This document shows positions 1 to 9,870 of a stretch of 64,000 nucleotides of DNA, in pieces. The stretch is from JAAXKN01 sp050259615. GTDB taxonomy: Bacteria > Bacteroidota > Ignavibacteria > Ignavibacteriales > SURF-24. The translations under genes were made by a program, and so were the position numbers. Every line of letters starts with the position of its first letter. The first letter of the stretch is position 1. The stretch covers positions 37,442 to 101,441 of the forward strand of contig JBLNAZ010000241.1 in NCBI GenBank assembly GCA_050259615.1, in the 5' to 3' direction. Under the pieces are notes generated by a model. It was not told where the DNA came from and made no database searches. It was given only the letters and a program-made list of their open reading frames with translations.

Positions 1-1255
1 CGTCACGGGCGTAAACCAAGTCACCGCCAGCAAGACGGTCAATAGGGCTTCCGGTCATACCGGGCGCCATTTTATCCGGCATATTGGAAATAACACGGCC
101 ACCCTGTTTCGCCTTCTGGAAGTTGATATTAACAGGCGTATTAGTGCCTGACATATCGGTGGGTTCTCCCACTCCTGCGTGCTCTTCGAGTAAATGTCCT
201 TCGGGTCTCCACTGGTCAACTCTTTCGCCGTAGTAGTCCAGACGTTGATTGATAGGCTCCAACTGCTTGTCTAAATCCGTAAGAGCTTTCTGCAGGCCCG
301 TAGCCTCATTCCTTAAGGTTTTAATCTTTGACTTCTTTGTATTTATGGAATAGCTGTCGTCCGTCCTTAAGGATTTGATTTCAGTCTGGATTTCATTAAG
401 CCTTGCATTGTGGCCTGCCTTCTGAATTTCCAAGTCGTCGCGCATTGTACGCATTTCCTGTACAACTGCCTTCTCACTTTCAGGCACAACCCTCTTGTTC
501 TGTCCGTATGCCCCGGCCTGGAAAGGTGTGCGGCTGGGCCCAACGTTACTTTCCTGCTCTGCCTTCATACGGGCCTGGTCAATAGGAGAAGGAGGAAGTT
601 CACCTTTAATGTCCGTTGTCTCTGGTTCAATATTACGGGCAGTAGGCTTTACTTCCAGAAGTTTTGATTTAACTTTATTCATTCCAGTACCAAGTAAGGA
701 ACCAACTATAGCCTGGGTTCCGAACTGATTTATTTCAGAAATAGCCTTCTGGACTTCTTTTGCCTGTTCGTCACTTAAACCTAAGTTGGACTTGATACCG
801 ATTTTGTCAAGCGCAGTACCAAGTTTATTTTCAACATACTGCTCGCCCTGCGCTGCCAACTCGAAAGGCTTCTCTGCGGTTTCAACCGCTGGCTTAACGC
901 CAGGGATTTCCTTAAGGAGAGAACTTCCTAAAGTAAAGAGGCTGGCTACAACGCCGAGCAATGTATTGACTACGCCTAAAGAACCTGCAGCAACGTTACC
1001 CTTCTCGAACTGGCTCCCTGCCTGCATGAGCTTGCCCCCTGTAGATTCAACAAGAGGCTGCATGATTCTGTTTAAGGCTTCCGGGTCACGCTTTGTTAAA
1101 GTCTCCTGGATTTGCTTTAGGAGACCGGGACTGTCCTTTGTCTCTTCCTCTTCTTTTGGAGGAAGGCCATTTACTTTTCTATAGTGCTCGTCATAGATTT
1201 CCTTAAAACCCTGTAAACCCTGGCGGGCCTCTCTTTTTTTCTTTTCATCTGCCAT
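1..1255 (-). CDS. Putative ejection/internal virion protein (C-terminus off the left edge)
   Basis: The frame opens at ATG 1255 and runs without a stop to the window edge, giving at least 418 residues. An AGGAG site lies 7 nt before the ATG, and the start overlaps the end of the upstream gene by 11 nt. The N-terminus is highly charged. A glycine-rich hydrophobic stretch at about residues 87-114 could insert in a membrane, and a long charged coiled-coil-like region follows. I recognise no family by sequence. Position after the hub gene and after two other proteins with hydrophobic glycine-rich segments matches the ejection-protein block of P22-like phages, which deliver proteins into the cell envelope with the DNA. 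The function is inferred from position only. Confidence 0.6.
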   Translation of the reverse strand, partial: MADEKKKREARQGLQGFKEIYDEHYRKVNGLPPKEEEETKDSPGLLKQIQETLTKRDPEALNRIMQPLVESTGGKLMQAGSQFEKGNVAAGSLGVVNTLLGVVASLFTLGSSLLKEIPGVKPAVETAEKPFELAAQGEQYVENKLGTALDKIGIKSNLGLSDEQAKEVQKAISEINQFGTQAIVGSLLGTGMNKVKSKLLEVKPTARNIEPETTDIKGELPPSPIDQARMKAEQESNVGPSRTPFQAGAYGQNKRVVPESEKAVVQEMRTMRDDLEIQKAGHNARLNEIQTEIKSLRTDDSYSINTKKSKIKTLRNEATGLQKALTDLDKQLEPINQRLDYYGERVDQWRPEGHLLEEHAGVGEPTDMSGTNTPVNINFQKAKQGGRVISNMPDKMAPGMTGSPIDRLAGGDLVYARD

Positions 1256-2483
1256 TAGAAAGCTCCTGTTTCTTTAATTCAGAGGGGAACATTCCCCAGG
1301 TCAGATAGAATAATTTTGTATTTAAGTCAACGTCCTTCTGTGTCATAGTACCCTGGCGAAGTCCGTCTGCCATACCCTGAATAAGATTCTGCTGGAATTC
1401 GTACTCGTCAATCTTATGTTCCTGCCATTCGTTCCAGTTGTTATCGAACAAGCTGCGGTTGGCCCCAAGCTGGCTCTTTACGATTTCAGACAAAGCTGCT
1501 CTCTGGTTTTTGACCATGAGGGCAAATTCGTCAATATTATATTTCTTGCCCGTGTAGTCATAGACGTCTTCCTGCCCCATGCGCTTTGCAGTCTCATAGG
1601 TCTGTATGTCTGCCATGTTGTTGCGGAAGGTCGTTTCCAAAGCCTTGTAATTGGCATCAGTCTTCATTGCCTTTTCAAGCTCCTGGTTCCTTAGCTCTGG
1701 CACTTCCTTGATTGAAAAAGCTCCCGTCTGGTAGTTGTATGTATAGCGGTAGCCGTTAGAGATACCGAAAGAAACCGGAGGGCGGTATGCCGGGTTCTTT
1801 GCCACCTTCTCAATCTGCCCTGTATAAGTATTGATTCTTGTTATCCAGGGATTGTTAGAGTCCTGGTTATACTGGTAATTGACCTTCTGCACTCCTGGGG
1901 CATTCACAGTCTTTGGACGAGAGTAGGGGTTATTTTTGTCAATATATGTAACAGTTCCGGTCTGTTCATTAACGTTTGTAGAGTATTCCGGTGCTGGCAT
2001 GGACTCTTCAAAACCTCTCTTCTTACCCATTGCAATATAGTCCTCTGCCATTTTTGTCCCGGCCAGAGCGTCCTGGCGTTTTAAGATTGCAAGGTTACGG
2101 TAATACGCTTCTGCAGTTAAACCTTCAAAGGAGTCTGTCCTACGGCCCAAACCCGTCACCTGCTGTGTAATAGGAAGAGTCCCGTTCGGCTGCGGCACAC
2201 CTATTGTCGTATTAGTCTGCACTTCCGGCACGGTCTTATAGCCTGTAATCTGGTCAAAGGCGTCAAAGGCTGCCTGCTTCTTATTGTCTTCGTAGCTGTT
2301 CTTTTGAGCCCAGTCCTGCATATCGCGGTCTGATTTCTGCTTATCTAAATCGGCCTGGTACTGCAGGCGTTTTTTGTAAGTTTCCTCTTCCTTGTCGCGT
2401 TTCTGTTTTGCGGCATAGAAGTTCAAAGCTCCACCAAGCAAACCTGTTATGATACCGTTCATTGGATTCTGTCTTGTAGCCAT
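1245..2483 (-). CDS. Putative ejection/internal virion protein, 412 aa
   Basis: No family is recognised. The protein opens with a short glycine-rich hydrophobic segment (about residues 10-27), followed by a strongly charged Lys/Glu/Asp-rich stretch likely to form a coiled coil (about 28-75). The middle is Asn/Tyr/Thr-rich and beta-like, and the C-terminal third is predicted helical. A membrane-active N-terminus joined to a long helical body resembles ejection proteins of short-tailed phages. It lies 15 nt after the preceding gene and overlaps the next one, so all three are probably co-translated. Role inferred from context. Confidence 0.6.
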   Translation of the reverse strand: MATRQNPMNGIITGLLGGALNFYAAKQKRDKEEETYKKRLQYQADLDKQKSDRDMQDWAQKNSYEDNKKQAAFDAFDQITGYKTVPEVQTNTTIGVPQPNGTLPITQQVTGLGRRTDSFEGLTAEAYYRNLAILKRQDALAGTKMAEDYIAMGKKRGFEESMPAPEYSTNVNEQTGTVTYIDKNNPYSRPKTVNAPGVQKVNYQYNQDSNNPWITRINTYTGQIEKVAKNPAYRPPVSFGISNGYRYTYNYQTGAFSIKEVPELRNQELEKAMKTDANYKALETTFRNNMADIQTYETAKRMGQEDVYDYTGKKYNIDEFALMVKNQRAALSEIVKSQLGANRSLFDNNWNEWQEHKIDEYEFQQNLIQGMADGLRQGTMTQKDVDLNTKLFYLTWGMFPSELKKQELSNGR

Positions 2484-2498
2484 AGTTATCTCCTTTGC

Positions 2499-3125
2499 TT
2501 ATAATATGCCGCCTAAAAGACTTCCTGCGCCCTGCAGCAAGCCACCTATTGCACTTCCCCAGTTAAACTGGCCCTGTATGTCAGCCTGGGAATTATACTG
2601 ACGGGAACCTTCTGCCATATTACCCATGCCAAACTGCATATTCATATCGAAGTTACGGTCGGCATTTACGGCATTGGTCTCTGTCTGTGCTATACCGAGT
2701 AACTGGCTTATGGCGTTTTCTTTGGAAGCCATGTTGAGCCTGGTAAAGTTGGCCTCGTTGTCGGCCTGGGCAGTCTCTTCATTTGCATATATGTCGTTAA
2801 AGGCACTACTACCCATTGTCTTAAGTAACGTCGGGTCAATGTTCTCCCTCATAGTCTGGACGTTCTTAGCCGTAGTCCTTTCAAGTTTTTGTGCTGCCTG
2901 GTTCTTCAATGTTTGAAGTTCAGGAAGACCATTCTGTGACTGATTCGTTAATAAGGCTTTAAGGCCACCTAATGCCTTCTGATAGGTCTGACTGGCACCG
3001 GGGCCCATATTGTTTAGGTAGTTTTTTATTTCGCTCACACCGCTTTGAGCTCTCTGGTCGTTACCATACATTCCGAAGAAGTATTCATACATACTTCTGC
3101 CGATTAAAGGGTTAAGTTCCGGCAT
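2499..3125 (-). CDS. Putative ejection/tail-associated protein, 208 aa
   Basis: A small Asn/Gln/Ala-rich, largely helical protein. It ends in a hydrophobic Gly-Leu-rich tail (about the last 20 residues, with the pattern GGLLQGAGSLLGGIL), as seen in small ejection proteins that insert into membranes. It starts 3 nt after the stop of the 67-residue gene. I recognise no named domain. Together with the two following genes it forms a set of three proteins with glycine-rich hydrophobic segments, matching the three-protein ejection set known for P22-like phages. The assignment is positional. Confidence 0.6.
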   Translation of the reverse strand: MPELNPLIGRSMYEYFFGMYGNDQRAQSGVSEIKNYLNNMGPGASQTYQKALGGLKALLTNQSQNGLPELQTLKNQAAQKLERTTAKNVQTMRENIDPTLLKTMGSSAFNDIYANEETAQADNEANFTRLNMASKENAISQLLGIAQTETNAVNADRNFDMNMQFGMGNMAEGSRQYNSQADIQGQFNWGSAIGGLLQGAGSLLGGIL

Positions 3126-3127
3126 TG

Positions 3128-3331
3128 TTAAATTCCTTCTATTGCTGTTAAAGTTGCAACTTTATACCACTGTCCACTGATTAGTACACAAAGGTCGCTT
3201 GTCCCGTCAGATTTCGTCAGTCTTACAAAAGTCCAGTCCGGGACTGACCTCTTATCCGGCAGCCTTTGTACGGTCTCTGCTGCCGGGAAGAAGTAATGTC
3301 TTAAGTCTTCGATTTCGTTAATATTAGCCAC
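3128..3331 (-). CDS. Small hypothetical virion-operon protein, 67 aa
   Basis: The start codon is GTG at 3331, with an AGAGG-type ribosome site upstream, and it overlaps the end of the hub gene by 8 nt, so translation is probably coupled. The sequence is compact and beta-rich (DWTFVRLTKSDGTSDLCVLISGQWYKVATL), which suggests a small beta-sandwich or SH3-like fold. No family is recognised. Its place between hub and ejection genes suggests a minor tail component. Confidence 0.6.
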   Translation of the reverse strand: MANINEIEDLRHYFFPAAETVQRLPDKRSVPDWTFVRLTKSDGTSDLCVLISGQWYKVATLTAIEGI

Positions 3332-5624
3332 GGCTGCCTCTGTTGATTACGTTAAATGAAAGCTCCATACCTAAGAAGGCCATGATTGTACCCTGGAACA
3401 TATAAACCATTTTCTCCGGCACTATGCAGTCGTCAGGGTTTGCAACGGGAGTCCAGGCATCAACGGAGAAGCGCACCGGGGCGCCGTCGGTAGAAGTTAA
3501 GCCTGAATAACCACGGTACAAATTAGTCCTCATGTCTTTCACGTAATGCTGGGTCGAAGGGCGCATGGCGTTATATGTCCGGCATCTAATCCATATCTTT
3601 CTAAGCCTTGCTTTCCCCACACCATTATCAAAAATAAACGTCCTGGAAGTCATGTGAACTTCAACGTCCTGGTTCTGTGTCCAACTCCAATCCTGGTAGC
3701 TCCCTTCGTTATAAAACCAGAGGTCGTTCCAGGTGCCTATGGTAAGGCGTCCTTTTTTGGCCCCGTAGCGGCGCTCTGCAACCGACTGGATTGTGTCCTC
3801 ATGGCCGCCGCTGGACTTTGTAATCTTGGAAGTAAAATGATACCAGCTATCCAGCTTTTCGTCATAGCAGAGTATCACGCTTCCCAAAGCGTTCTCACCA
3901 GTAATGACCAGCCACTTGCGCTCTGTCCAGTAGCAGGCCGATTTAATTGAGCTTAAGTTTAAGAATGTGGCTTTTTTAGGCTCACTTAAGAGCTTGAATT
4001 CACCACGGGAATAAACCCAGGCTTCCTTGTTATGCACAAAATAAACCCTGCTGTCGGTCTGGACTAATGTTTCAGGGTGAGTGCAGCCCAGGACGCTTGA
4101 AATCCTGACCGTGCGCCAGGAAATAGGGCTGCCGGAAGTAAAGACCTTCGATATTGAATTGTTCTTGAAGACCAACAAACCGTCACCGTCGTCCACAATT
4201 CCTGTAATCGAATCGTTTTCCTCCGGGTAAACCAGAAGAACATTCTCCTGGGGGAACATGGAAGGACGGTTTATGTCAGAAAATGTCAGACCGTTTTCAA
4301 AGGCCACGGTATCAGTTGACTTCTTGGCCTTAATCGGGAACTGCTGAATTAGGGCGTCGTCCTGTGCGTTAGCCCTTAAGAGTTCCGGCGTATCTGCAAG
4401 CTGCTGAACACTTATAGTCTGTAGCAAGTAGAAAGGCCCACCCCACTGATTGACCTTTGAACGGTAAAAGTTAATGGAGGCAATAGACTTGTCAATTTCC
4501 GCTGCACCTATCCTGGGAAGCGGCCAGCCGGAAGTCCAGAGTTCCATGCGCCCGTAGGGAATCCCCGACTGGTCGCCTAAGTATGTCACGCTGAAAGAAG
4601 CTGCAGGACTAAGAGCACTTTCGCGCCCGTCCTGGTCAACGTATGAAATAGCAAAGTAGTACGTCCCGACCGGGAGGCCCAAATTAGGGCTTGCAGGAGC
4701 CGTGGCGTACCTAAATCTGATATTGCTCATGGCAGGAGGCATAAGGGCATTGGTATAATCTTTATTGAAGTTGCCGCCGAAGACCCTGCCTCTATGATAG
4801 GTAACGGTCGTCATGCTCCTGGGAGTGCCTAAGAAAGTAAGAGTTTCACCCGTGTCCAACTGGTCGTCTGCAATCGAATCGGTAAAGTTCGTAGTAGTAG
4901 CTTCCAGTGTAGCCGCCAGGTAAAATACACGGCCCTTACCTTTAGTGCGGTAGATGCGTTTGCCTGTAACCCTTGTGTCTCCGCTGTTCGGTATTCCTGT
5001 AAAGGCCACCTGCTTTGCCGTAGCCGTCGTAGTGGCACCGTCAGAAATATAATCGCCCACGTTATTAACAGTAATGGGAGAAGTTACTTCTGAAATCTCC
5101 CCTTTCTCTGTCACGTAAACAATTATCCAGCGGTAGTAGCTGTTTGCCGTAAGACTGCCGCCTTCCTGTACCGTTACTGTACTTGGCAAGCCTGGGCTTG
5201 ATACAACAAGCGGCCTGACTGTGGCAAGGTATTCGTCAGACAAAACGCTGGGGCGGTCATAACCGTTTGAAGTAAGATAGTCGCCCTGGCCTAAAGGTAT
5301 AGTGTGGAACACTCCCTGGCTATTAGCCCCTGAAATCAGCGAATTCACAGAACCGTTGTCGTAGTAAGCTGCCAGGCGGCCACCTGAACAGAACAAGAGA
5401 CAGGCATTGTCACTCTTATCCATGACGTCCTGCATACGGGTAATCGGGGTATTGTTCTCCACCCCTTTCTCTAATGCAAAGCCGCCACGTACAAAAGGCT
5501 TATTCTCCCATGCTGGCCTGTCCAGCACCATGTTCTCTAAGACCTGGACTTCATCTGGCTGCAAGTTTTCAGAGTGCGCCGCCTCGTTACAGCGGCGCAC
5601 GTTTAAGACTTCTATTTTAGGCAT
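3324..5624 (-). CDS. Tail hub/stabilisation-like protein (P22 gp10 type by position)
   Basis: The frame is open from 5693, but the ATG at 5624 has a good AAGAGG site and lies 12 nt after the tailspike stop, so I use it (766 residues). The protein is beta-rich with fibronectin-like strands in the first half (for example SYYRWIIVYVTEKGEISEVTSP and GTYYFAISYVDQDGRESALSP). A second half has WxxV and VYFVHNKEAWVYS-like blades suggesting a beta-propeller. This layout is familiar from phage stabilisation or nozzle proteins that close the tail in P22-like and related podoviruses. The family match is from general pattern, not a named motif. Confidence 0.7.
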   Translation of the reverse strand: MPKIEVLNVRRCNEAAHSENLQPDEVQVLENMVLDRPAWENKPFVRGGFALEKGVENNTPITRMQDVMDKSDNACLLFCSGGRLAAYYDNGSVNSLISGANSQGVFHTIPLGQGDYLTSNGYDRPSVLSDEYLATVRPLVVSSPGLPSTVTVQEGGSLTANSYYRWIIVYVTEKGEISEVTSPITVNNVGDYISDGATTTATAKQVAFTGIPNSGDTRVTGKRIYRTKGKGRVFYLAATLEATTTNFTDSIADDQLDTGETLTFLGTPRSMTTVTYHRGRVFGGNFNKDYTNALMPPAMSNIRFRYATAPASPNLGLPVGTYYFAISYVDQDGRESALSPAASFSVTYLGDQSGIPYGRMELWTSGWPLPRIGAAEIDKSIASINFYRSKVNQWGGPFYLLQTISVQQLADTPELLRANAQDDALIQQFPIKAKKSTDTVAFENGLTFSDINRPSMFPQENVLLVYPEENDSITGIVDDGDGLLVFKNNSISKVFTSGSPISWRTVRISSVLGCTHPETLVQTDSRVYFVHNKEAWVYSRGEFKLLSEPKKATFLNLSSIKSACYWTERKWLVITGENALGSVILCYDEKLDSWYHFTSKITKSSGGHEDTIQSVAERRYGAKKGRLTIGTWNDLWFYNEGSYQDWSWTQNQDVEVHMTSRTFIFDNGVGKARLRKIWIRCRTYNAMRPSTQHYVKDMRTNLYRGYSGLTSTDGAPVRFSVDAWTPVANPDDCIVPEKMVYMFQGTIMAFLGMELSFNVINRGSRG

Positions 5625-5635
5625 TGTGACCTCTT

Positions 5636-8600
5636 TTAAGACAATGTTAATGCTGTCCATGTCGGTGTCCCACCGCCAGCGGTGCAGACCCATTCTGCCA
5701 CACCTGCTGCCGAAGGTGCTGTATTGATAACCTTATCACCTACCTGCCAGTTCTGGTCGGCATCTGCAGCCGGGGCCGCACTTCCATAGAGAATCATATT
5801 AGGCCCGACTTCAACGCCAGCATAAGGATGCTGAACCCACTGGCCATTCATCAGTTCGCCTATGACTACAGGAGCTTCACAGAGGCAGAGGCCCGAAACA
5901 ACAACGTAGGTTCCAGCAGAAGGTGTGCCGCTTCCATTTTTATTAACACAGACATAAACCTTCATCCAGTCAACCGAAGCCGGAATATCAAGCTCTGTCA
6001 TAAAGAAGTTCCAGTAACCCTGACGGAAACCAGCCTGCGAAGCATACCCGGTGGAAGTAGTCTCTACGCCGCCTACATAATAGCTGACAAGAATCTGCGG
6101 CTGCGCTACAGGGTTACTAAATCCAGACCAGTTGAAGTCTGTATCTGTCGAAACATACATCCAGCCGGAAACGATTGCACGCTTGCCCTGCAGTTGGTCT
6201 GCTGCAATGTCAGGGATTCTAAGTTCCATGTTCACGCCAGCGCCGCCGCCCGTTGCACTAATCTTCCAGCCGCCGCCGTTCATCTTCTCGGCTTCATCTG
6301 ATGTTGCAGCGCCCGTTGCATTGGCATAACCCACTGTAGTGAACCCTCTTAACGGGGTTCTGAAATAAGGGTTGGGTATGAAGTTCTCAATTCTCTTCTG
6401 GTTCTTTGTCGCACTTCTAATCCAGCTTGCACGGGTTGTCGCACTTGCCGTGTAGTATTCAGGCGAAGAATCAACCTTAACGTCACGGGCGTGGTTCATT
6501 ATGTTAATCGGGCAGGAGATAAAAGCATTAACAATTCTAAGACCATTTACATAGTCAAAGTTCATGTCGTTTATCATACCATTAGACCAGTTACCCGTGA
6601 ACTTACCACCTTCAATGATGATATTGTGGTTATAAGAAGCCATTTGAGTACCAATTCTTATACCCACTGTGTTTGCTTCCTGGTAGTGACCGCTGATAAC
6701 GATACCCTGTGAAGTGTCGCTGGCCGAGAAAGCGTCATCATCATCAATAGAGATACCAGTTGTACAGTTCTCAATGCAGCCGCCGTCAATTATAACGCCC
6801 GAAGAATTGTTTAAGATTAAAGCAGTTGTACAACTTTCAGCCTGGAAGTTCAGTCTCACACCATTCAAAGTCTGGCCTCTAAGACCAACTGAACAGGTGT
6901 TAGCCCAAATATTTCTCATGTCTCCAATCCAGCCTGTAATATCAATTCCGTAAGCCAGGTTATAGCAGTAAATATCTTCCATCCAGAAACGGTTGGCCCC
7001 GTTACTAATTGCGCCGCCTCTAATTCCAGTACCGCTTCCACTACCTATTATCTTAAAACCCTTCAAAGAGTAGTTATCATTACCAGCTAAATCAAAGACA
7101 GGGCTGCTTTGCAGGTGGAATATAGTTTGCTGCGAACCCATACCTTCAACTGCGACCTGCTTAACATTGACTGTGTTTAAGTCAAAGTGACCAGCCGGAA
7201 CGAGAATCTTTGGAGCCGAACCGTGGTCATTGTAAGCTGTTTGTGCCATATCAATAGCCGCCTGCATTGCAGTCGTATTGCTTGCAGCCGCACCCTGGTC
7301 GTTTAAGCCCCACCATGAGGGCAGGTATGCGTCACAGGCTCCCTGTATATGGACGTTAGCCAGGTTAGTGCCGCTGAATATCTGCGTGAACCCAGCTATA
7401 GGAGCGTACATTGTAACCGTTCTGCCCGATTCAATCTTAAAGTTGGCTCCGTTTTCAAACTGCAGTCTCATTGAATCCGGGAAGGATAAAGACTGGCTGG
7501 AAATAAGATAAGTGCCTTTGGTTATGACCAACGTGCATTTTGTAGCACCGAGGCCGGTAATGGCACTCTGCAGATGAACTGCGTCGTCAGTGGCACCGTC
7601 TTTATGGACGCCATAAGTATCAACATAAACTTCGTAATTACTTCCACCTGCACCTGCCGAAGCAGCGATAAGGACGTCAACCTTATTATTCACGCTGTCA
7701 TCAGTAACAGTCAATGTCACATTGGCACCCTGCAGGAAGTTCAGCCTTTTACGGGTTCCAACTAAAGTTGAGCTTGCAGCAATTTCCAACTTCTCGACTA
7801 CACTATCTGCAATAACAGCCATAGATATTGTATTACCAGCATCATTGTATGTCGGTGTTACAGTAGATGAAGATGCCAAAGCTGCACCCACGGCATCCTG
7901 GGCTGCTTCATTGAAATCAGTAATTGTTGAAGCCGTCTGCGTATGGGCACCTGTCAAAAAGTCCGAAGGCTTGTAGCCTGAATCTGCTGGAAGGCCGCTT
8001 GCGTTCAAAGACATAAAGTTGCCGCTTGTACCTGCAATACCGCTGTGGTCGGAAGTTGAAGCAAGGTTGTGACTGCGCCCGTGAGAATTATTCACCGCTG
8101 CCTGCGCTTGTGCCGCCGTAACCGTATTAGAGCCGTCAGAAATAGCATCTGCCGATTCTACCCTACCGTCGTTATCCGTGTCATAGGTTGACTTCAACAT
8201 ATCACCCGTACCGCCACCACCACCAGTTGCAGCAATGGTAATATCTGCAATCCTGGGGTCAATGCCGACGGCGGTATTGATTGTAATACCAGCGCCTTCG
8301 ATAAAGTTCAGGATTGAACTGGTAGAACTTAAATTACCGTTCTTTAAGACGCCGACCTTCCCGATTGTACTTTCACTTACAACTGCAGCACTAATTGTGT
8401 TAGAAGCGTCGTTGTAGGTAAATGTAACAGAACTTGAATTCTGAAACATATTACCAACTGCATCCTGGGCTGCCTCTGTGAAATCCGAAACATCACTTGA
8501 AGCGTGTGAGTGCCCAACGGCTGCAAAGTCACTTGGCTTCTTTGTCGAATCCACTGGAAGACCGTTGGAATCCAGGGCCATTAAATTACCCGTTGTGCCA

Positions 8601-9196
8601 GTAATGCCAGTGTGGGAAGTGGCGTCATTGAGGTTGTGCAGTTTATCATGGCTCTTGTCAACTGCGCCTTTAGCCTGGGCTGCTGTCACAGTATTACTTC
8701 CGTCACTTACGGTGTCAGCGGCACCAACCCGTCCGTCGTCATTGGCGTCATATCTCGATTTAAGCATATCGCCAGCACCCGAACCTGTAGCTGCAATCGT
8801 GACGTCCGTTCTGTCACTTCCTGCGTTGTCGGCTGCTGTAATTGATATGCCGCTTCCTTCAACAAAGTTAATCTGTTTACGGGCCTGGCCTGTCAAACTT
8901 CCAGCTTTTGCAACTTCAACCTTCTGCGTTGAACTGTTATTAGCTACGTTCACCACGTAGTCTTCGCCCGAAGTCCCAATGGAAGCCGTTACGCTTGTAA
9001 CAAAGTGCTGGCCGCCGCCGCCAGTTACAGATATGATACCCTGGCTGCCGTCGGCTTTCCCGTAGTAAATCTTGCCCTCGTCGGTAGCAAGAAAGAAACG
9101 TCCTCTGGCTAAGACTGCAGGCTTATTTGCAAGTAAACCTTCATTCCAGTCAAAGTACATATCGTTAATACCCGGAACCCTATATCCTGAACTCAT
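5636..9196 (-). CDS. Tailspike/tail fibre with pectate-lyase-like beta-helix, 1186 aa
   Basis: Residues 1-60 form a likely particle-binding head (GYRVPGINDMYFDWNEG...). Residues about 91-279 and 279-467 are two copies of a roughly 188-residue module, and about 468-515 is a third partial copy. Each full module contains a GDMLKS-YD-x-x-x-DGRV-x-x-AD segment with an Asp-rich, EF-hand-like loop and an AAQDAVG segment. From about residue 518 comes YGVHKDGATDDAVHLQSAI, the usual entry to a pectate-lyase-like right-handed beta-helix, and a second Asn/Thr-rich entry follows near 640. The C-terminus (NTAPSAAGVAEWVCTAGG...) is a common tailspike ending. It probably binds or cuts the host surface polysaccharide. 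The catalytic residues cannot be named from sequence alone. Confidence 0.88.
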   Translation of the reverse strand: MSSGYRVPGINDMYFDWNEGLLANKPAVLARGRFFLATDEGKIYYGKADGSQGIISVTGGGGQHFVTSVTASIGTSGEDYVVNVANNSSTQKVEVAKAGSLTGQARKQINFVEGSGISITAADNAGSDRTDVTIAATGSGAGDMLKSRYDANDDGRVGAADTVSDGSNTVTAAQAKGAVDKSHDKLHNLNDATSHTGITGTTGNLMALDSNGLPVDSTKKPSDFAAVGHSHASSDVSDFTEAAQDAVGNMFQNSSSVTFTYNDASNTISAAVVSESTIGKVGVLKNGNLSSTSSILNFIEGAGITINTAVGIDPRIADITIAATGGGGGTGDMLKSTYDTDNDGRVESADAISDGSNTVTAAQAQAAVNNSHGRSHNLASTSDHSGIAGTSGNFMSLNASGLPADSGYKPSDFLTGAHTQTASTITDFNEAAQDAVGAALASSSTVTPTYNDAGNTISMAVIADSVVEKLEIAASSTLVGTRKRLNFLQGANVTLTVTDDSVNNKVDVLIAASAGAGGSNYEVYVDTYGVHKDGATDDAVHLQSAITGLGATKCTLVITKGTYLISSQSLSFPDSMRLQFENGANFKIESGRTVTMYAPIAGFTQIFSGTNLANVHIQGACDAYLPSWWGLNDQGAAASNTTAMQAAIDMAQTAYNDHGSAPKILVPAGHFDLNTVNVKQVAVEGMGSQQTIFHLQSSPVFDLAGNDNYSLKGFKIIGSGSGTGIRGGAISNGANRFWMEDIYCYNLAYGIDITGWIGDMRNIWANTCSVGLRGQTLNGVRLNFQAESCTTALILNNSSGVIIDGGCIENCTTGISIDDDDAFSASDTSQGIVISGHYQEANTVGIRIGTQMASYNHNIIIEGGKFTGNWSNGMINDMNFDYVNGLRIVNAFISCPINIMNHARDVKVDSSPEYYTASATTRASWIRSATKNQKRIENFIPNPYFRTPLRGFTTVGYANATGAATSDEAEKMNGGGWKISATGGGAGVNMELRIPDIAADQLQGKRAIVSGWMYVSTDTDFNWSGFSNPVAQPQILVSYYVGGVETTSTGYASQAGFRQGYWNFFMTELDIPASVDWMKVYVCVNKNGSGTPSAGTYVVVSGLCLCEAPVVIGELMNGQWVQHPYAGVEVGPNMILYGSAAPAADADQNWQVGDKVINTAPSAAGVAEWVCTAGGGTPTWTALTLS

Positions 9197-9858
9197 TGCT
9201 TTTCTCCAAATTTGTATCTTGGTTTACGTTTATTTTGACTTGCCTGTATCTGCTTGTACTTTATAACTTCCATGTTGAAGTCAGCAAACATTTCCGGGAT
9301 TGCCTGGCTTAAGAGGAACGTTATAAGTAAAGGTTCATACGTCGGCGGTATATGCAAATAACCTTCAAATGTCGCCCCGTCGAAGCGCCCCCATTCCTGG
9401 TTCTTATTTAAGGTCGGTTTATAGAGCCCGTATTCAGGATAAAACCAAAGTCGCGGAATCATTTCCCCGTCAGGCTCCGGCGCAAATGTTATCTTCCAGA
9501 CGTCTTCCCCTCCGTCAAAGTATATGGCATAGGCACCTATTGTGCCCTGCGAACTTTCGCCGGAAGAGTTCATTTCTGTTATATCCATTTTCACCAAATC
9601 GTGACCGTTTAATTCACACTTTATATCCAGGCCGAAGTCCAGGGGAAGGACGAAAGTATTAACACCTTTGGGGCACACTATATCAATAAAGGACTTTGCC
9701 GGGCGAAGCTCTTCTAAGATTTTCTTCTGTCCGGCACTAATCCAGTAAGCAATAGTCTTCTCTCCCAGTTCCAGGTATTCCAGGCCCCTAACCCTGGTCT
9801 GTATGCGGTACTGAACTAAGAATAAGTCGCGTATTTCTTTTATTGTTAAGCCGTACAT
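9193..9858 (-). CDS. Connector/adaptor-like protein 3, 221 aa
   Basis: Starts LTIKEIRDLFLVQYRIQ, closely matching the start of the neighbouring 230-residue protein (LTLKVIRDLVILDCGVQ), so the two look like paralogues. The fold is predicted mixed: an N-terminal helix pair, a beta-rich middle (VWKITFAPEPDGEMIPRLWFYPEYG), then a helix near the C-terminus (YEPLLITFLLSQAIPEMFADFN) and a basic tail. This resembles head-tail connector (gp4/gp6-like) proteins that form the ring under the portal. Overlaps the tailspike start by 4 nt (ATGA-type junction). Confidence 0.6.
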   Translation of the reverse strand: MYGLTIKEIRDLFLVQYRIQTRVRGLEYLELGEKTIAYWISAGQKKILEELRPAKSFIDIVCPKGVNTFVLPLDFGLDIKCELNGHDLVKMDITEMNSSGESSQGTIGAYAIYFDGGEDVWKITFAPEPDGEMIPRLWFYPEYGLYKPTLNKNQEWGRFDGATFEGYLHIPPTYEPLLITFLLSQAIPEMFADFNMEVIKYKQIQASQNKRKPRYKFGEKQ

Positions 9859-9870
9859 TTAGTGCCTCAC

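Noticed and set aside
786..1184. Plus-strand open frames across 400-1200
   Set aside because: They are antisense to the clear minus-strand ejection-type gene and have no family pattern.
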